A DNA stretch of 64,000 nucleotides from an uncultured Eubacterium sp. Its GTDB lineage: Bacteria; Bacillota; Clostridia; Oscillospirales; Acutalibacteraceae. The DNA is taken from assembly GCA_900542875.1 (NCBI GenBank), contig UQPH01000003.1:25003-89002 (forward strand), written 5' to 3'. The notes below the pieces were generated by a model that saw only the letters and a program-made list of their open reading frames with translations, made no database searches and had not been told where the DNA came from. Shown piece after piece: positions 7,945 through 17,984 of this stretch (position 1 is the stretch's first letter; the number at the start of each line of letters is the position of its first letter). The translations under genes were made by a program, and so were the position numbers.

Positions 7945-8352
7945 ATGAAATCAAAATCTAAAAAACTAACGACCGTTTTACTCATCGTGGCAACAATCAT
8001 TTCAACATGTGCATTGTCGGTATTCACCGCATATGCATATCCCGATGTTCCTGTAAAAGAAGTCGAGTTATACCCTGACCAAAGCTTTACATACTCTCCC
8101 AGCAAGATGGGTCCTAACATGTACCATGAGGGCAAAAACCTTTCAAGCAATAATCGCTATGTATATTTTGACCTTACATTTTATAACTCTACAACAAAAG
8201 AGTGGGTTGCAGATAATTCCATTAGACTTGTTAAAGGCGACAAATATGGTCAAACTGTAAGTAACACCAGAGCAAGCGATACATATTGGAGACTTGAATT
8301 AAGGTGCAATCATATTAATAAAGGCGGCAGAGGTATAGGCTGGATGTGGTAA
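7945..8352 (+). CDS. Small secreted aromatic-rich protein of unknown function
   Basis: 135 residues from ATG at 7945 with AAAGGAGATAAAAC upstream. A Lys-rich N-terminus, hydrophobic core and AYA site give a signal peptide of about 31-32 residues. The mature protein of about 103 residues is rich in Tyr and Trp and ends GGRGIGWMW. The size, secretion signal and aromatic C-terminus loosely recall lactococcin-972-type secreted proteins, and an ABC transporter operon lies downstream, but no family match is claimed. It has one cysteine. Confidence 0.78.
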   Translation: MKSKSKKLTTVLLIVATIISTCALSVFTAYAYPDVPVKEVELYPDQSFTYSPSKMGPNMYHEGKNLSSNNRYVYFDLTFYNSTTKEWVADNSIRLVKGDKYGQTVSNTRASDTYWRLELRCNHINKGGRGIGWMW

Positions 8353-8382
8353 TCCGACCTGCGATGCTGTGCTAAAAATTGA

Positions 8383-8437
8383 CGCTTCCCTTGAAAAGTA
8401 ATTTATACAGTCTGCGCCTCCCTTTTTTAAGGGAGGC
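8383..8437. repeat. REP-like palindromic intergenic element
   Basis: CGCTTCCCTTG (8383) leads to a palindrome GCCTCCC-TTTTTTAA-GGGAGGC (8416-8437). A similar arrangement occurs at 56924-56962, which suggests a degenerate dispersed element. It may also act as a weak terminator for the secreted-protein gene, but the run of T after the stem is poor. The rest of the gap 8353-8569 shows only the promoter below. Confidence 0.45.
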
Positions 8438-8470
8438 CGCAAGACTTTAATTACAAAATAAAAGTTTTTA

Positions 8471-8499
8471 TTTACAAAACTTAAACAATATGATAATAT
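8471..8499 (+). promoter_or_regulatory. Putative promoter for the ABC-2 transporter operon
   Basis: TTTACA (8471-8476), 17 bases, TAATAT (8494-8499), about 70 bases upstream of the permease ATG at 8570. Confidence 0.45.
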
Positions 8500-8569
8500 A
8501 TAAGTGAAATATTTTTGTGCAAAATAACAAAAAATTCAACAAAAATACAAAATTCAAGGAGAAAAAACA

Positions 8570-10558
8570 ATGAAAACATTTAAGCTGAACTTTTTGGAGT
8601 TCGTACGGTCAAAGTTCTGTATAATCATATACATTGTCGTAAATGCCTCTATGTTCTTGTCGAGCTTATATAAAATGTTCTTTGATACTATGGTTCCCGG
8701 GCGACTTTTTGTACTGAGTGATGTAAAAACCATAAGAGCTGCCGGTTTTACCGAAGTGAATCTAAAATTCGCCGCAATAATATTCATAATGTTTTTATTT
8801 ACATCGCACTACTATTTTTCACAGGCGAGAAAAAACGAATTTTTGGAATGTGCGAGCGTAACGGCTACGGGCAAGAACGGATTTATTCTTAATCAATTTT
8901 CTGTTATGCTCACCCTTGCATTAATTACCTGCGCTGTCTCATTTTTATTGTCGATAATTTTTTCCTTCAAGGACCCTAACGCAGACGGTGCTTACTTTTT
9001 ATACAGCGCAAAAATATCAATTTTATATTTCTTCTTAGCGAATATTATAGCCATACTGATCGGTCTTTTATGCTCGACGATAAAAAAGACGGCTGCGGCA
9101 TACCTCCTTTTAATAATCAGTTCATTTGTCTTTTCCCCGATGACAAGCCGTTTAACCGGAGAGATATACAACAAATCCGACGAGAGCATATATCCGCTGT
9201 GGAGAATATTTGAAATTTTCCAAAACACATCATATGAGACCGCTGCCTCCGGCATAAACGCAAATATCAAATCGCTGAGCATAATCGTATTTTGGATAAG
9301 TTTATTTGCGATTATCGCAATGTTTACGGTATTTTCATTCAGAATAAAGCGAGCAAAGCAAATAGCGGCAACTATATGCCTTATCGTATTTGTACTATCG
9401 GGTGCAGGCACTCTTATGCCCTACTCTTCAATTTCACTCGACACCAATTCCCTCGGTTCCGACGCCGAACATTATGTATTCCAAGACCCGGAAAACTTTG
9501 TAATCCAAAAGAACGAAGAGCCGAATTTTGAAATCACGGGCTACGATATGAATTTCAAAATCAAAAATTTGCTTAGCGGAGATGTCACCGTTAAGGTTGA
9601 CAATCCGAATCTGACGGAATACCATTTCACCCTATACTACGGCTACAAATTAAAAAGCGTTTCAAACTCAAACGGCGAGAAATTGAAATATGACAGAGAC
9701 GGTGACTACATAACAATACACACAGATGCACCGACCGAGTCATTCAACTTCAAGTACAAGGGTTTCAGTCAGGTATTTTACAGCAATTCGCAAAGCAGTA
9801 ATTTACTCGGCGGCTTTGCATACTATCCGATTAACGGTTTCAGATATGTATATTCCGTTGCAGACCAGGGAAGCATACGCACGAAGTTAAGCAAGAGCGT
9901 ACCTATGAGCGTAAAGGTTGACTGCGGCAAAAAGATGTTTTCAAATCTTGAAAGCACGGGAAAGAACACCTTTGAGGGTACATCGGACAGTTTGACATTA
10001 GTAAGCGGTTTCTACAAGGAAATTAACGCAGACGGCATTCGTATGATATATCCGTACTATGAAAATCCGTTGGATATTGGCGGCGTTGAGGATTATGAAA
10101 CTCAGCTGAAAATGCTGATAGACGCAAAGCCTAAGTACAAAGGCAAGACTGTAATATTGGCAAGCAGCCTCGGAAGTTCCGCCGACGACCGTATTTTTAC
10201 AGCCTCCGATCAAGTCTTAACCACGAACATTTCGACAATATACGATGATACCCAAGAAGAATTTTTTAAAGAGAAGGGCGACCCGAAAATCAAGAATGAT
10301 TACTACTTTGCATTCCTAAAATATTACGACAAGGACAGCGAATTATACAAGCTCACTCAACAGGACCCAAGCACATTACCGGACGACAGCGACGACCTGA
10401 ACGTAGTCCTTGCAAAGAAAATAATTCAGTACAAGGATGATGAATCATTCAACTCAAAGTTCAGAAACGCAATGCAGACATCAGGGTGCGAAAGTGCTTT
10501 AGACATTGCAAGAAACGTCGGCGAAGACAACATTGATGACTTTACCACACCTTATTAA
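8570..10558 (+). CDS. ABC-2 type permease with large extracytoplasmic M1-peptidase-like domain
   Basis: 662 residues, ATG preceded by CAAGGAG. The N-terminal 280 residues hold about six membrane segments in an ABC-2 permease arrangement. From about residue 300 to the end (roughly 360 residues) the protein is hydrophilic and probably outside the cell. Its first part (ITGYDMNFKIKNLLSGDVTV, then YHFTLYYGYKLKSV) resembles the N-terminal beta-domain of M1 aminopeptidases, as in known permease-M1 fusions. No HEXXH zinc motif is present, so it should not be an active peptidase. An ATPase gene follows 17 bases downstream. Substrate unknown; export of, or protection against, a peptide is plausible. 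Confidence 0.72.
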   Translation: MKTFKLNFLEFVRSKFCIIIYIVVNASMFLSSLYKMFFDTMVPGRLFVLSDVKTIRAAGFTEVNLKFAAIIFIMFLFTSHYYFSQARKNEFLECASVTATGKNGFILNQFSVMLTLALITCAVSFLLSIIFSFKDPNADGAYFLYSAKISILYFFLANIIAILIGLLCSTIKKTAAAYLLLIISSFVFSPMTSRLTGEIYNKSDESIYPLWRIFEIFQNTSYETAASGINANIKSLSIIVFWISLFAIIAMFTVFSFRIKRAKQIAATICLIVFVLSGAGTLMPYSSISLDTNSLGSDAEHYVFQDPENFVIQKNEEPNFEITGYDMNFKIKNLLSGDVTVKVDNPNLTEYHFTLYYGYKLKSVSNSNGEKLKYDRDGDYITIHTDAPTESFNFKYKGFSQVFYSNSQSSNLLGGFAYYPINGFRYVYSVADQGSIRTKLSKSVPMSVKVDCGKKMFSNLESTGKNTFEGTSDSLTLVSGFYKEINADGIRMIYPYYENPLDIGGVEDYETQLKMLIDAKPKYKGKTVILASSLGSSADDRIFTASDQVLTTNISTIYDDTQEEFFKEKGDPKIKNDYYFAFLKYYDKDSELYKLTQQDPSTLPDDSDDLNVVLAKKIIQYKDDESFNSKFRNAMQTSGCESALDIARNVGEDNIDDFTTPY

Positions 10559-10575
10559 TAAAGGAGGCAATACTG

Positions 10576-11433
10576 ATGTTAGAGATAAAAAATGTATCAA
10601 AAAGTTTTGGCAAAAAGTCGGTACTTAACAACATAAGTATGGAATTAGATGAGGGCATATACGGACTTCTCGGACCAAACGGCTCGGGAAAAACAACCCT
10701 CATAAGAAAAATAACAGGACTTTATCCCATCAAAAAGGGCGAAATAACATATAACGGCACCGACGCAACCGTATGCAAAGAATACTATGCATCAATCGGA
10801 TATTTGCCCCAAAACTTCGGCCTCTTTAAGGAACTCACCGTAAAAGAAGTGCTTGAAATGTTCGCCGCTCTGAAAGGCATAGAAAAGGACGCTATTGAAC
10901 AGGACATTGAAAGAGTGTTGAAAATAGTAAACCTATCCGATGAAACAGACAAAAAATGCTCCGACCTTTCGGGCGGTATGGTAAGGCGTTTGGGACTTGC
11001 ACAGGCATTTATGGGAAACCCGAAAATCATCATTTTAGACGAGCCGACGGTTGGGCTTGACCCCGAGGAAAGATTGAGACTGAAAACATCAATATCACAA
11101 TTTTCAAAAAACAAGACGGTGCTGATTTCCACCCATATCGTTGAGGATGTAGAAACTCTCTGCAACAAAATCATCATAATGAAGTCGGGAAAAATCCTGA
11201 TGAACGATGATACTCAGAAAATTGCAGATATGGCTAAGGACAAAGTTTACATTATTCCCGAAGATGAACTTGTCAATGTAAAGACAGGCTATCACTTAGA
11301 AAAGAATTTCTTGAATGACGGTTTGAATTATTCCCGCATACTGTCAAACACCAAACTGGACTGCGCACAGCCTAAACCGACCGTTGAGGACGCATACATT
11401 TATGCGATACACAACCTTGAAAGCTCTTTGTAA
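10576..11433 (+). CDS. ABC transporter ATP-binding protein
   Basis: 285 residues, ATG behind AAAGGAGG. Walker A is GPNGSGKTT near residues 34-42, the signature LSGGM near 134, Walker B IIILDEP near 153 and the switch His in STH near 182. The last 60 residues are the variable C-terminal part common in ABC-2 drug, bacteriocin and antibiotic exporter ATPases. It should pair with the permeases on either side. The next gene overlaps its end, so translation is probably coupled. Confidence 0.93.
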   Translation: MLEIKNVSKSFGKKSVLNNISMELDEGIYGLLGPNGSGKTTLIRKITGLYPIKKGEITYNGTDATVCKEYYASIGYLPQNFGLFKELTVKEVLEMFAALKGIEKDAIEQDIERVLKIVNLSDETDKKCSDLSGGMVRRLGLAQAFMGNPKIIILDEPTVGLDPEERLRLKTSISQFSKNKTVLISTHIVEDVETLCNKIIIMKSGKILMNDDTQKIADMAKDKVYIIPEDELVNVKTGYHLEKNFLNDGLNYSRILSNTKLDCAQPKPTVEDAYIYAIHNLESSL

Positions 11434-12058
11434 GAGAATCGGCTTTGAACTGAAGTCATTAAGGCTTTTGCTCATTGCCCCGTTAATCTTTGTGCATTTG
11501 TTTTTGCCTTTGGCAAGCTATATGTTATCGAGAAAACATCCTGACGAATACCTGTCATACATAATAATGCTGGGTATGCTGATTATACCTGTTTCGTCAA
11601 TAATGTGGGGATTGTTTATACTCAAAGAGAATGTCGAGGGCAAGGGCAACGAGTTACTGTATATCGGGAATAACAAAATAAAACTCCTTGACTTTTTAAT
11701 TCCGTTTGTACTGTTTTTTCTGACGGTAGCAGTTCATTTCGGCATTTACATATACTTTACGCATGCTATGCTTTTAGAGTTGATAAGACTGATAGGAATT
11801 TGCTTTCTTTATTTCGGAGCAACATATTTACTTGTGTTCTTAACAAAGTCAACTTCCCTTTCGCTGATGACGCTGATAATATATACGATTATTGCGTTTT
11901 TGTTCAGCAACAACCCGAACAACTTTATACTGTATATGAATCTTACACCGTTTGAGGCAGAACAAATCACAAGCAACACCATTCCTCAAATCATATTGGG
12001 CACGGTATTTACCTTTGGCGGATTGATGTTAAATAAAAGATTTCATAGATTTAATTAA
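11402..12058 (+). CDS. ABC-2 type transporter membrane subunit, small
   Basis: 218 residues with about six hydrophobic segments (such as LLLIAPLIFVHLFLPLASYM and LIPFVLFFLTVAVHFGIYIY) and a short basic C-terminus. It is probably the second permease partner of the preceding ATPase. ATG at 11402 lies inside the ATPase gene (32-base overlap) with GAGGA about 12 bases upstream. A TTG at 11384 in the same frame is less likely because it precedes that site. No specific family was recognised beyond the membrane topology and the operon position. Confidence 0.65.
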   Translation: MRYTTLKALCKRIGFELKSLRLLLIAPLIFVHLFLPLASYMLSRKHPDEYLSYIIMLGMLIIPVSSIMWGLFILKENVEGKGNELLYIGNNKIKLLDFLIPFVLFFLTVAVHFGIYIYFTHAMLLELIRLIGICFLYFGATYLLVFLTKSTSLSLMTLIIYTIIAFLFSNNPNNFILYMNLTPFEAEQITSNTIPQIILGTVFTFGGLMLNKRFHRFN

Positions 12059-12074
12059 CTCCTTTCAAAAACAG

Positions 12075-12111
12075 AAAATCGACGGAGAGTCAAACGCTCT
12101 TCGCCGATTTT
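12075..12111. terminator. Bidirectional terminator between the ABC operon and glgA
   Basis: Fifteen-base arms AAAATCGACGGAGAG (12075-12089) and CTCTTCGCCGATTTT (12097-12111) pair with two wobbles. TTGTTTT follows on the plus strand and TCTGTTTTT on the minus strand. The two operons converge here. Confidence 0.8.
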
Positions 12112-12132
12112 TGTTTTATCTACATATTAAAT

Positions 12133-13560
12133 TCAGTCTTTAAGCAACGATTTATACATTCTGATATATTCGTTTGCAGATTTGCCCCAAGACATATCGC
12201 ACTCAAGCGCACGCTTAACAAGCACCTGCCAGCCTTGTTTATCATTATATGCCTCAACGCCACGATAGATAGCACCAAGCATATCGTATGCGTTATAAGT
12301 CTTAAAGGTAAAGCCGTTACCCTCGCCGTCACCGCAGTCGGTTATGCTGTCCTTTAGGCCACCCGTCTCACGAACAATCGGAAGCGTTCCGTAACGCAAC
12401 GCAACCATTTGAGAAAGACCACAAGGCTCGCTCTTACTCGGCATAAGGAATAAATCAGCACCTGCATAAATCTTGCGTGCCAAATCAGGAACAAAGCCAA
12501 TGGTAACGCCGACCTTATCGGGATACTTATTATGAAGTTCTCTGAAGAAGGTCTCATACTGCCATTCGCCCGAGCCGAGAACTACATACTGAACATCTCT
12601 CTCCCAAAGGCTCTTTTCCATAACCTCTTTAATCAGGTCGAGTCCTTTATGTCCTACAAGGCGAGAAACGATACCGATAAGCGGCACATCGTCACGAACA
12701 GCCATACCCATCTGCTCCTGAAGTGCTTTTTTGCATGCCGCCTTGCCTTTTTTATAATCGGACTCATCATAATTTTGAGCAATAGCCTTATCTGTTGCAG
12801 GATTATAATTATCGGTATCAATACCGTTTAATATACCGCAAAGTTTCCAGCTGCGCTGATTAAGAATCGGGTCAAGTCCGTAGGAGTACCACGGGTCAAG
12901 AATTTCCTTAGCGTAGGTAGGCGAAACGGTAGTAACCTTATTCGCACACTCGATACCCGCTTTCATAAAGTTAACAAGTCCGTCGTACATAATCAAATTA
13001 TTATATTCAGGTGCGATACCCAAAACATCGTTAAGCAACTCGTCGCCGTACTTGCCCTGATACTGAATATTATGAATCGTGAAAACGGTTTTTATATTCT
13101 CGTAACCCATCTGATTTGCATAATAGCAGGAATAGTAAAGCGGAGTAAGAGCCGACTGCCAATCGTTGCAATGGATAATATCCGGTTTCCAATCAATATG
13201 AGGAATAATCTCAAGCACTGCTCTTGCAAAGAAAGCAAATCTCTCTGCATCGTCATAGTGGCCGTAGATTCCGTCACGCTTAAAGTAATACTGATTATCA
13301 AGGAAGTAATAAATTACGCCGTTATATTTTGCCTCAAATATTCCGCAATACTGCCTTCTCCATGAAACAGGAACGGAAATAGAGGTGATAAATTTCATCT
13401 GGTCCTTATATTCCTGCTTAATGGAATCGTAAAGGGGCATAACAACCCTGCATCCGATAAGACGCTTGCGAAGAGCAACAGGCAGCGAGCCTGCAACATC
13501 TCCCAAGCCGCCCGAAGCCATAAACGGCAAAGCCTCGGAAGCGACATACAAAACTTTCAT
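12133..13560 (-). CDS. glgA: Glycogen synthase (ADP-glucose transglucosylase, GT5)
   Basis: 475 residues, the normal length. The N-terminus VASEALPFMASGGLGDVAGS carries the ADP-glucose-binding glycine loop of GT5 enzymes. The C-terminal catalytic signature KSEPCGLSQMVALRYGTLPI lies near residue 380. It transfers glucose from ADP-glucose to the non-reducing end of alpha-1,4-glucan in the cytoplasm. Last gene of the glgB-C-D-A operon, 11 bases after glgD. Confidence 0.97.
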   Translation of the reverse strand: MKVLYVASEALPFMASGGLGDVAGSLPVALRKRLIGCRVVMPLYDSIKQEYKDQMKFITSISVPVSWRRQYCGIFEAKYNGVIYYFLDNQYYFKRDGIYGHYDDAERFAFFARAVLEIIPHIDWKPDIIHCNDWQSALTPLYYSCYYANQMGYENIKTVFTIHNIQYQGKYGDELLNDVLGIAPEYNNLIMYDGLVNFMKAGIECANKVTTVSPTYAKEILDPWYSYGLDPILNQRSWKLCGILNGIDTDNYNPATDKAIAQNYDESDYKKGKAACKKALQEQMGMAVRDDVPLIGIVSRLVGHKGLDLIKEVMEKSLWERDVQYVVLGSGEWQYETFFRELHNKYPDKVGVTIGFVPDLARKIYAGADLFLMPSKSEPCGLSQMVALRYGTLPIVRETGGLKDSITDCGDGEGNGFTFKTYNAYDMLGAIYRGVEAYNDKQGWQVLVKRALECDMSWGKSANEYIRMYKSLLKD

Positions 13561-13571
13561 TTCTTCTCCTC

Positions 13572-14693
13572 CTAAATCCTTGTATTCTTTGCGAGACTTA
13601 CGGGATAATTTGCAGCACCCGAAAGTTCTACATCGTCTTTAATTATACAATTTTTATCTGCGATAATATAATTAATCTTTGAATTTTCGCCGACAACGGT
13701 GTCCTGCATAAGAATTGAATTCTTAACCACGGCACCTTTTTTAACCTTAGCACCCTTAAAGAGGATACAGTTTTCAACAATACCGTTAATCTCACAGCCG
13801 TCTGCAACAAGCGAGTTTTTAATCTTTGCATCCATACCGTAAAGAGTAGGCATATCGTCTCTCTCTTTGGTATAAACGGGTCTGTCGGGGCAGAAAAGTT
13901 TATTCTTGTTTTCTCTGTTAAGCAGACTCATTGAAATATCATAATAACTCTGAATACTGTCAATAGTTCCCACAAAGCAATCTGTTGCGTCAAAGGCATA
14001 GACATTCTTAGTCTTAATGCTTTCAAGCAAAACATTACGCTGGAAAGAAACCTCATTCTTTGAGTGAGAGTCCGAAATAAGCGCTTCGAGCAAAGTCTTT
14101 TTAATCAGCACGATATTTGTGGAATAAAAAGCCTCGCTCTCGGCAGAATCAATAGAAGCCTGAGAAACTCTGCCGTTTTCGTCCACCTCGTCAAAGATAA
14201 GCACATTCTTAATATTTGTGGGAACGGTTGACTTAACGCCGACAACCGTAATATCTGCATCGTGGCTCTCGTGAAAATCAAACAGAGCACCAAAGTCAAT
14301 ATTCATTACATTATAGCAATCGCTCATCAAGACATATTCTTGATTGGAATTATTAAGAAAGCCGAGATTTCCGTAAATTGCGTCAATTCTGTTGCCCCAC
14401 ATGGTAACGCTGTTCATTGCGTACGGAGGCAGAAGATAGAGTCCGTCGGTTTTGCGTGACAAATCCCACGGCTTACCCGTGCCCACATGGTCCATAAGTG
14501 AATTAAAGTTAGCGTTTGTTACGACGCCTACCTTTGCGATTGAGCTTTCCACCATATTTGAAAGAGGAAAGTCAATAAGGCGGTATCTTGAACAGAAAGG
14601 CACGGAGCCCATCGTTCTTTTATTGGTAAGCGTATCAAGCGCTTCCTCATGAATATTTGCAAAAATCATTCCGAGAACATTTTTTCCGTTCAT
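13572..14693 (-). CDS. glgD: Glucose-1-phosphate adenylyltransferase regulatory subunit GlgD
   Basis: 373 residues, with a nucleotidyltransferase-like N-terminal domain (RLIDFPLSNMVESSIAKVGV near 37-56) and a left-handed beta-helix C-terminus (CILFKGAKVKKGAVVKNSIL). The glycine-rich catalytic loop GGxGxRL of true GlgC is replaced by MIFANIHEEAL, as in the Firmicute GlgD subunit, which modulates GlgC rather than acting alone. It starts 2 bases after glgC ends, so the two are probably made together. Confidence 0.94.
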   Translation of the reverse strand: MNGKNVLGMIFANIHEEALDTLTNKRTMGSVPFCSRYRLIDFPLSNMVESSIAKVGVVTNANFNSLMDHVGTGKPWDLSRKTDGLYLLPPYAMNSVTMWGNRIDAIYGNLGFLNNSNQEYVLMSDCYNVMNIDFGALFDFHESHDADITVVGVKSTVPTNIKNVLIFDEVDENGRVSQASIDSAESEAFYSTNIVLIKKTLLEALISDSHSKNEVSFQRNVLLESIKTKNVYAFDATDCFVGTIDSIQSYYDISMSLLNRENKNKLFCPDRPVYTKERDDMPTLYGMDAKIKNSLVADGCEINGIVENCILFKGAKVKKGAVVKNSILMQDTVVGENSKINYIIADKNCIIKDDVELSGAANYPVSLAKNTRI

Positions 14694-14695
14694 AA

Positions 14696-15901
14696 TTATA
14701 CCTCCTCTCCCGAAGCAATCATTTCCTTAGCGGGAATTTTTTTGTTTTTTGTAATGGTGGCGCCGGAGCCTACAACAGCAACGCCCCAATCAGCCGAGTT
14801 TTCCATATTTTCGGGGATTTCGCCCACCTGAGCGTCTTCCTCGATAACGGCATTTTCGGCAATAATCGAATAGTAAACCTTTGCGCCTTTCTTAATTACT
14901 GCGCCCGGCATAATAACGGAGAAGCGAACCTCTGCGCCCTCCTCTACGGTAACATCGGAAGAAACAACGGAGTAATCAACCAAGCCGTCTATGTCGCAAC
15001 CCTCGCTGATAGATGAATTTTCTACCGTTGCGTTTTCGCCTATGTAATGCGGCGGAGCATCGGGAGTTCTGCTGTAAATTCTCCACGATTTATCGCTCAA
15101 ATCGAGGTCAACATTAGGATTGATAATATCGAGATTTGCCTCCCACAGCGAATCAATAGTACCTACATCCTTCCAATAACCCTTAAACGGATAAGCAAAC
15201 ATTCTCTGTCCGTCATTAAGCATATTCGGAATAATGTTTTTGCCGAAGTCATTAGCTGAATTCGGGTCAGCCTCGTCCTCAATCAAATACTTTTTTAACT
15301 TATCCCAAGAGAAAACATAAACGCCCATAGAAGCCTTATTTGACTTTGGCTCTTTCGGCTTTTCCGCAAATTCGTAAATCTGCTCGTTTTCATCCGTCGC
15401 AAGAATGCCGAAGCGTGATGCCTCCTCCCACGGTACTTCGAGAACCGCTATGGTACAATCGGCGTTATTCTTTTTGTGGAAATCAATCATATTTGCATAA
15501 TTCATCTTATAAATATGGTCGCCTGAAAGAACAACAACATACTTAGGGTCATATTTTTCTATAAATGCGATATTTTGATAAATAGCATTTGCGGTACCCT
15601 TATACCACTCTGCTCCGCCTATTGCCTCATAAGGTGACAGAACATGAACGCCGCCGTTAAGTCTGTCCAAATCCCATGGATGACCGTTTCCGAGATAGTC
15701 GTTAAGCACAAGCGGCTGGTACTGAGTAAGTACGCCGACGGTATAAATACCGCTGTTTACGCAGTTTGAAAGCGGAAAGTCGATAATACGATAATTGCCG
15801 CCGTAAGGAACTGCCGGTTTTGCTATACTCTTTGTCAGAACGCCCAAACGACTGCCCTGACCTCCCGCAAGGAGCATTGCAACAACTTCTGTTTTTGACA
15901 T
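14696..15901 (-). CDS. glgC: Glucose-1-phosphate adenylyltransferase catalytic subunit
   Basis: 401 residues. The pyrophosphorylase loop [20 protein letters not shown] (about 10-29), [16 protein letters not shown] (about 37-52), [10 protein letters not shown] (metal-binding Asp, about 126) and the C-terminal beta-helix are all present. It makes ADP-glucose from ATP and glucose-1-phosphate, the committed step of glycogen synthesis. Second gene in the operon, between glgB and glgD. Confidence 0.97.
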   Translation of the reverse strand: MSKTEVVAMLLAGGQGSRLGVLTKSIAKPAVPYGGNYRIIDFPLSNCVNSGIYTVGVLTQYQPLVLNDYLGNGHPWDLDRLNGGVHVLSPYEAIGGAEWYKGTANAIYQNIAFIEKYDPKYVVVLSGDHIYKMNYANMIDFHKKNNADCTIAVLEVPWEEASRFGILATDENEQIYEFAEKPKEPKSNKASMGVYVFSWDKLKKYLIEDEADPNSANDFGKNIIPNMLNDGQRMFAYPFKGYWKDVGTIDSLWEANLDIINPNVDLDLSDKSWRIYSRTPDAPPHYIGENATVENSSISEGCDIDGLVDYSVVSSDVTVEEGAEVRFSVIMPGAVIKKGAKVYYSIIAENAVIEEDAQVGEIPENMENSADWGVAVVGSGATITKNKKIPAKEMIASGEEV

Positions 15902-15918
15902 ATTAGTTTTCCTCCGAT

Positions 15919-17910
15919 TTATTTTTTAGCCTTTGAGGCAGTCTTTGCCGCCTTCTCATGCTTTGATTTTTCCGTTACTTTCTTTGTCGGTTCATCAAGT
16001 GTTTTTGCCTTTTTTACCGATTTTGCAGGTGCTTTAACTTTTTGCAAAAAGAGCGCCGAAAGACCATGCAGTTTCAAATCTATATTCTGCTCATAGCCGT
16101 GAATGGGTTGTGCCTTTGTTTTGTAAGCGTTATCTTTTCTGCTTTTATCTCCGCCGTACTTTGCAAGAGATGTGTCAAGAAGTACCTTATATGTTCCCTT
16201 TTCGGGAACGCCGATTTTATAGGAACTGAAATTATTAGGCGTCCAGTTAAACACTGCGATTATTTCTTCGCCCTTTGAGTTAATTCTTCTGAAAGCAATT
16301 ACGCTGTTGCAGTTATCCTCTGACGAAATCCACTGAAAACCCTCCCAGCTGTAATCGATTTCCCACAGTTCGCTGTGTTCGTTATAAAAATTATTCAGTT
16401 CACGGGTAAAGCCCTGAAGTTGTCTGTGCTTATCGTAGTCAAGCAAGAGCCAATCGAGCCCCTGCTTATAATTCCACTCGATAAACTGACCGAACTCACT
16501 GCCCATAAAGAGGAGTTTTTTTCCGGGATGAGCCATCATATACGCAAGGAACAGCCTCATTCCGTCGAATTTCATATCATATTCGCCCGGCATTTTATTA
16601 AGCAAACTTGCCTTTCCGTGAACAACCTCATCGTGCGAAATCGGCAAAATAAAGTTTTCGCTGAAAGCATAGAAAAAGCTGAAAGTAATGCAATTATGAT
16701 TACCTTTTCTGAAAAGTGGGTCCATGGAGGTATAACGAAGCATATCATTCATCCAGCCCATATTCCACTTAAAGTTAAAGCCGAGTCCTCCCTTATCGGG
16801 CGGCATGGTAATCATAGGCCAAGCAGTGCTTTCCTCGGCAATCATCATACTGCCGGGGTGATTTGAAAGAATGGTAGAATTAAGTTGCTTGAAAAACTCA
16901 ACAGCCTCAAGATTTTCTCTTCCTCCGTTTTTATTAGGAGTCCACTCGCCGTCCTTTCTGCAATAATCAAGATAGAGCATGGAAGCAACGGCGTCCACAC
17001 GAATTCCGTCAAAATGGAACTCGTCAATCCAATATTCGGCAGAAGAAATAAGAAACGATTTGACCTCATTTTTGGCATAATCGAACACTCTCGTTCCCCA
17101 TTCCTTATGTTCGCCTTTTTTCATATCGCTGTACTCATAACAGCAAGTGCCGTCGAATTCATAAAGTCCGAAAGCGTCCTTCGGAAAATGAGCGGGAACC
17201 CAGTCAAGTATAACGCCTATGCCTGCCTTATGACAGCAATCAACAAAATACATTAAATCCTCGGGCAGTCCGTAGCGTGAGGTTGCGGCAAAATATCCGG
17301 TAACCTGATAACCCCACGAACCGTCATAAGGATATTCCATAATAGGAAGCATCTCGATATGAGTGTATCCCATATCCTTTACATAAGGTACAAGTTGCTC
17401 TGCCATTTCACGGTATGTAAGAAAATTACCGTCATCGTGTCTTTTCCACGAACCGAAATGTACCTCGTAAATATTAATCGGCTGAGCCAAAATATTTTGA
17501 TTTTCTTTCTTTTTCTGCCAAGCCTCATCACCCCAGGAGTAATTATGAAGTTCATAAACCTTTGAACCGGTTCCGGGTCTTGTTTCCTGATGAACGGCAT
17601 ACGGGTCAGCTTTCAGATGAACAACTCCGGTCGGCGAAGTAACGGCGTACTTATAGCAATCGTAAATATTTACGTCCTTAACTGTTGCCTCCCAAATTCC
17701 CGGTGCGACAAGTTTACATTTATTTGCGTCATTATCCCACGAATTAAAGTCACCGACAACCGAAACAGCCGTTGCGTTGGGTGCCCAGACTCTGAACGCA
17801 AACTTGTCCTTATTAATCTTATGATTGCCGAAAAACTTATATGCTTTATAATTCGTTCCGTTATGGAAAAGATATACGGGAAGCTGATATTCTTCCTTGA
17901 TTTTCGCCAT
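15919..17910 (-). CDS. glgB: 1,4-alpha-glucan branching enzyme with Lys/Ala-rich tail
   Basis: 663 residues from ATG at 17910, chosen because AAGGAG lies upstream; the open frame extends 28 codons further without a better site. A CBM48 domain covers about 25-120, then the GH13 domain with [25 protein letters not shown] (nucleophile Asp), IAEEST (acid Glu) and SHDEVVHGK (about 255-475). It forms alpha-1,6 branches in glycogen. The last 40 residues are unusual: a lysine/alanine/threonine-rich tail ([13 protein letters not shown]...[11 protein letters not shown]) beyond the normal end. First gene of the glycogen operon. Confidence 0.96.
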   Translation of the reverse strand: MAKIKEEYQLPVYLFHNGTNYKAYKFFGNHKINKDKFAFRVWAPNATAVSVVGDFNSWDNDANKCKLVAPGIWEATVKDVNIYDCYKYAVTSPTGVVHLKADPYAVHQETRPGTGSKVYELHNYSWGDEAWQKKKENQNILAQPINIYEVHFGSWKRHDDGNFLTYREMAEQLVPYVKDMGYTHIEMLPIMEYPYDGSWGYQVTGYFAATSRYGLPEDLMYFVDCCHKAGIGVILDWVPAHFPKDAFGLYEFDGTCCYEYSDMKKGEHKEWGTRVFDYAKNEVKSFLISSAEYWIDEFHFDGIRVDAVASMLYLDYCRKDGEWTPNKNGGRENLEAVEFFKQLNSTILSNHPGSMMIAEESTAWPMITMPPDKGGLGFNFKWNMGWMNDMLRYTSMDPLFRKGNHNCITFSFFYAFSENFILPISHDEVVHGKASLLNKMPGEYDMKFDGMRLFLAYMMAHPGKKLLFMGSEFGQFIEWNYKQGLDWLLLDYDKHRQLQGFTRELNNFYNEHSELWEIDYSWEGFQWISSEDNCNSVIAFRRINSKGEEIIAVFNWTPNNFSSYKIGVPEKGTYKVLLDTSLAKYGGDKSRKDNAYKTKAQPIHGYEQNIDLKLHGLSALFLQKVKAPAKSVKKAKTLDEPTKKVTEKSKHEKAAKTASKAKK

Positions 17911-17984
17911 AAAAATCTCCTTTTTTACAGTGTTTACACAGATCGTCGGACAATTTACGCCCAATGACCCCATACTATAAAATA

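Noticed and set aside
7945..8352. Firm assignment as a lactococcin-972 family bacteriocin
   Set aside because: Only general features agree (signal peptide, aromatic C-terminus, nearby ABC genes); no conserved motif could be matched by eye.
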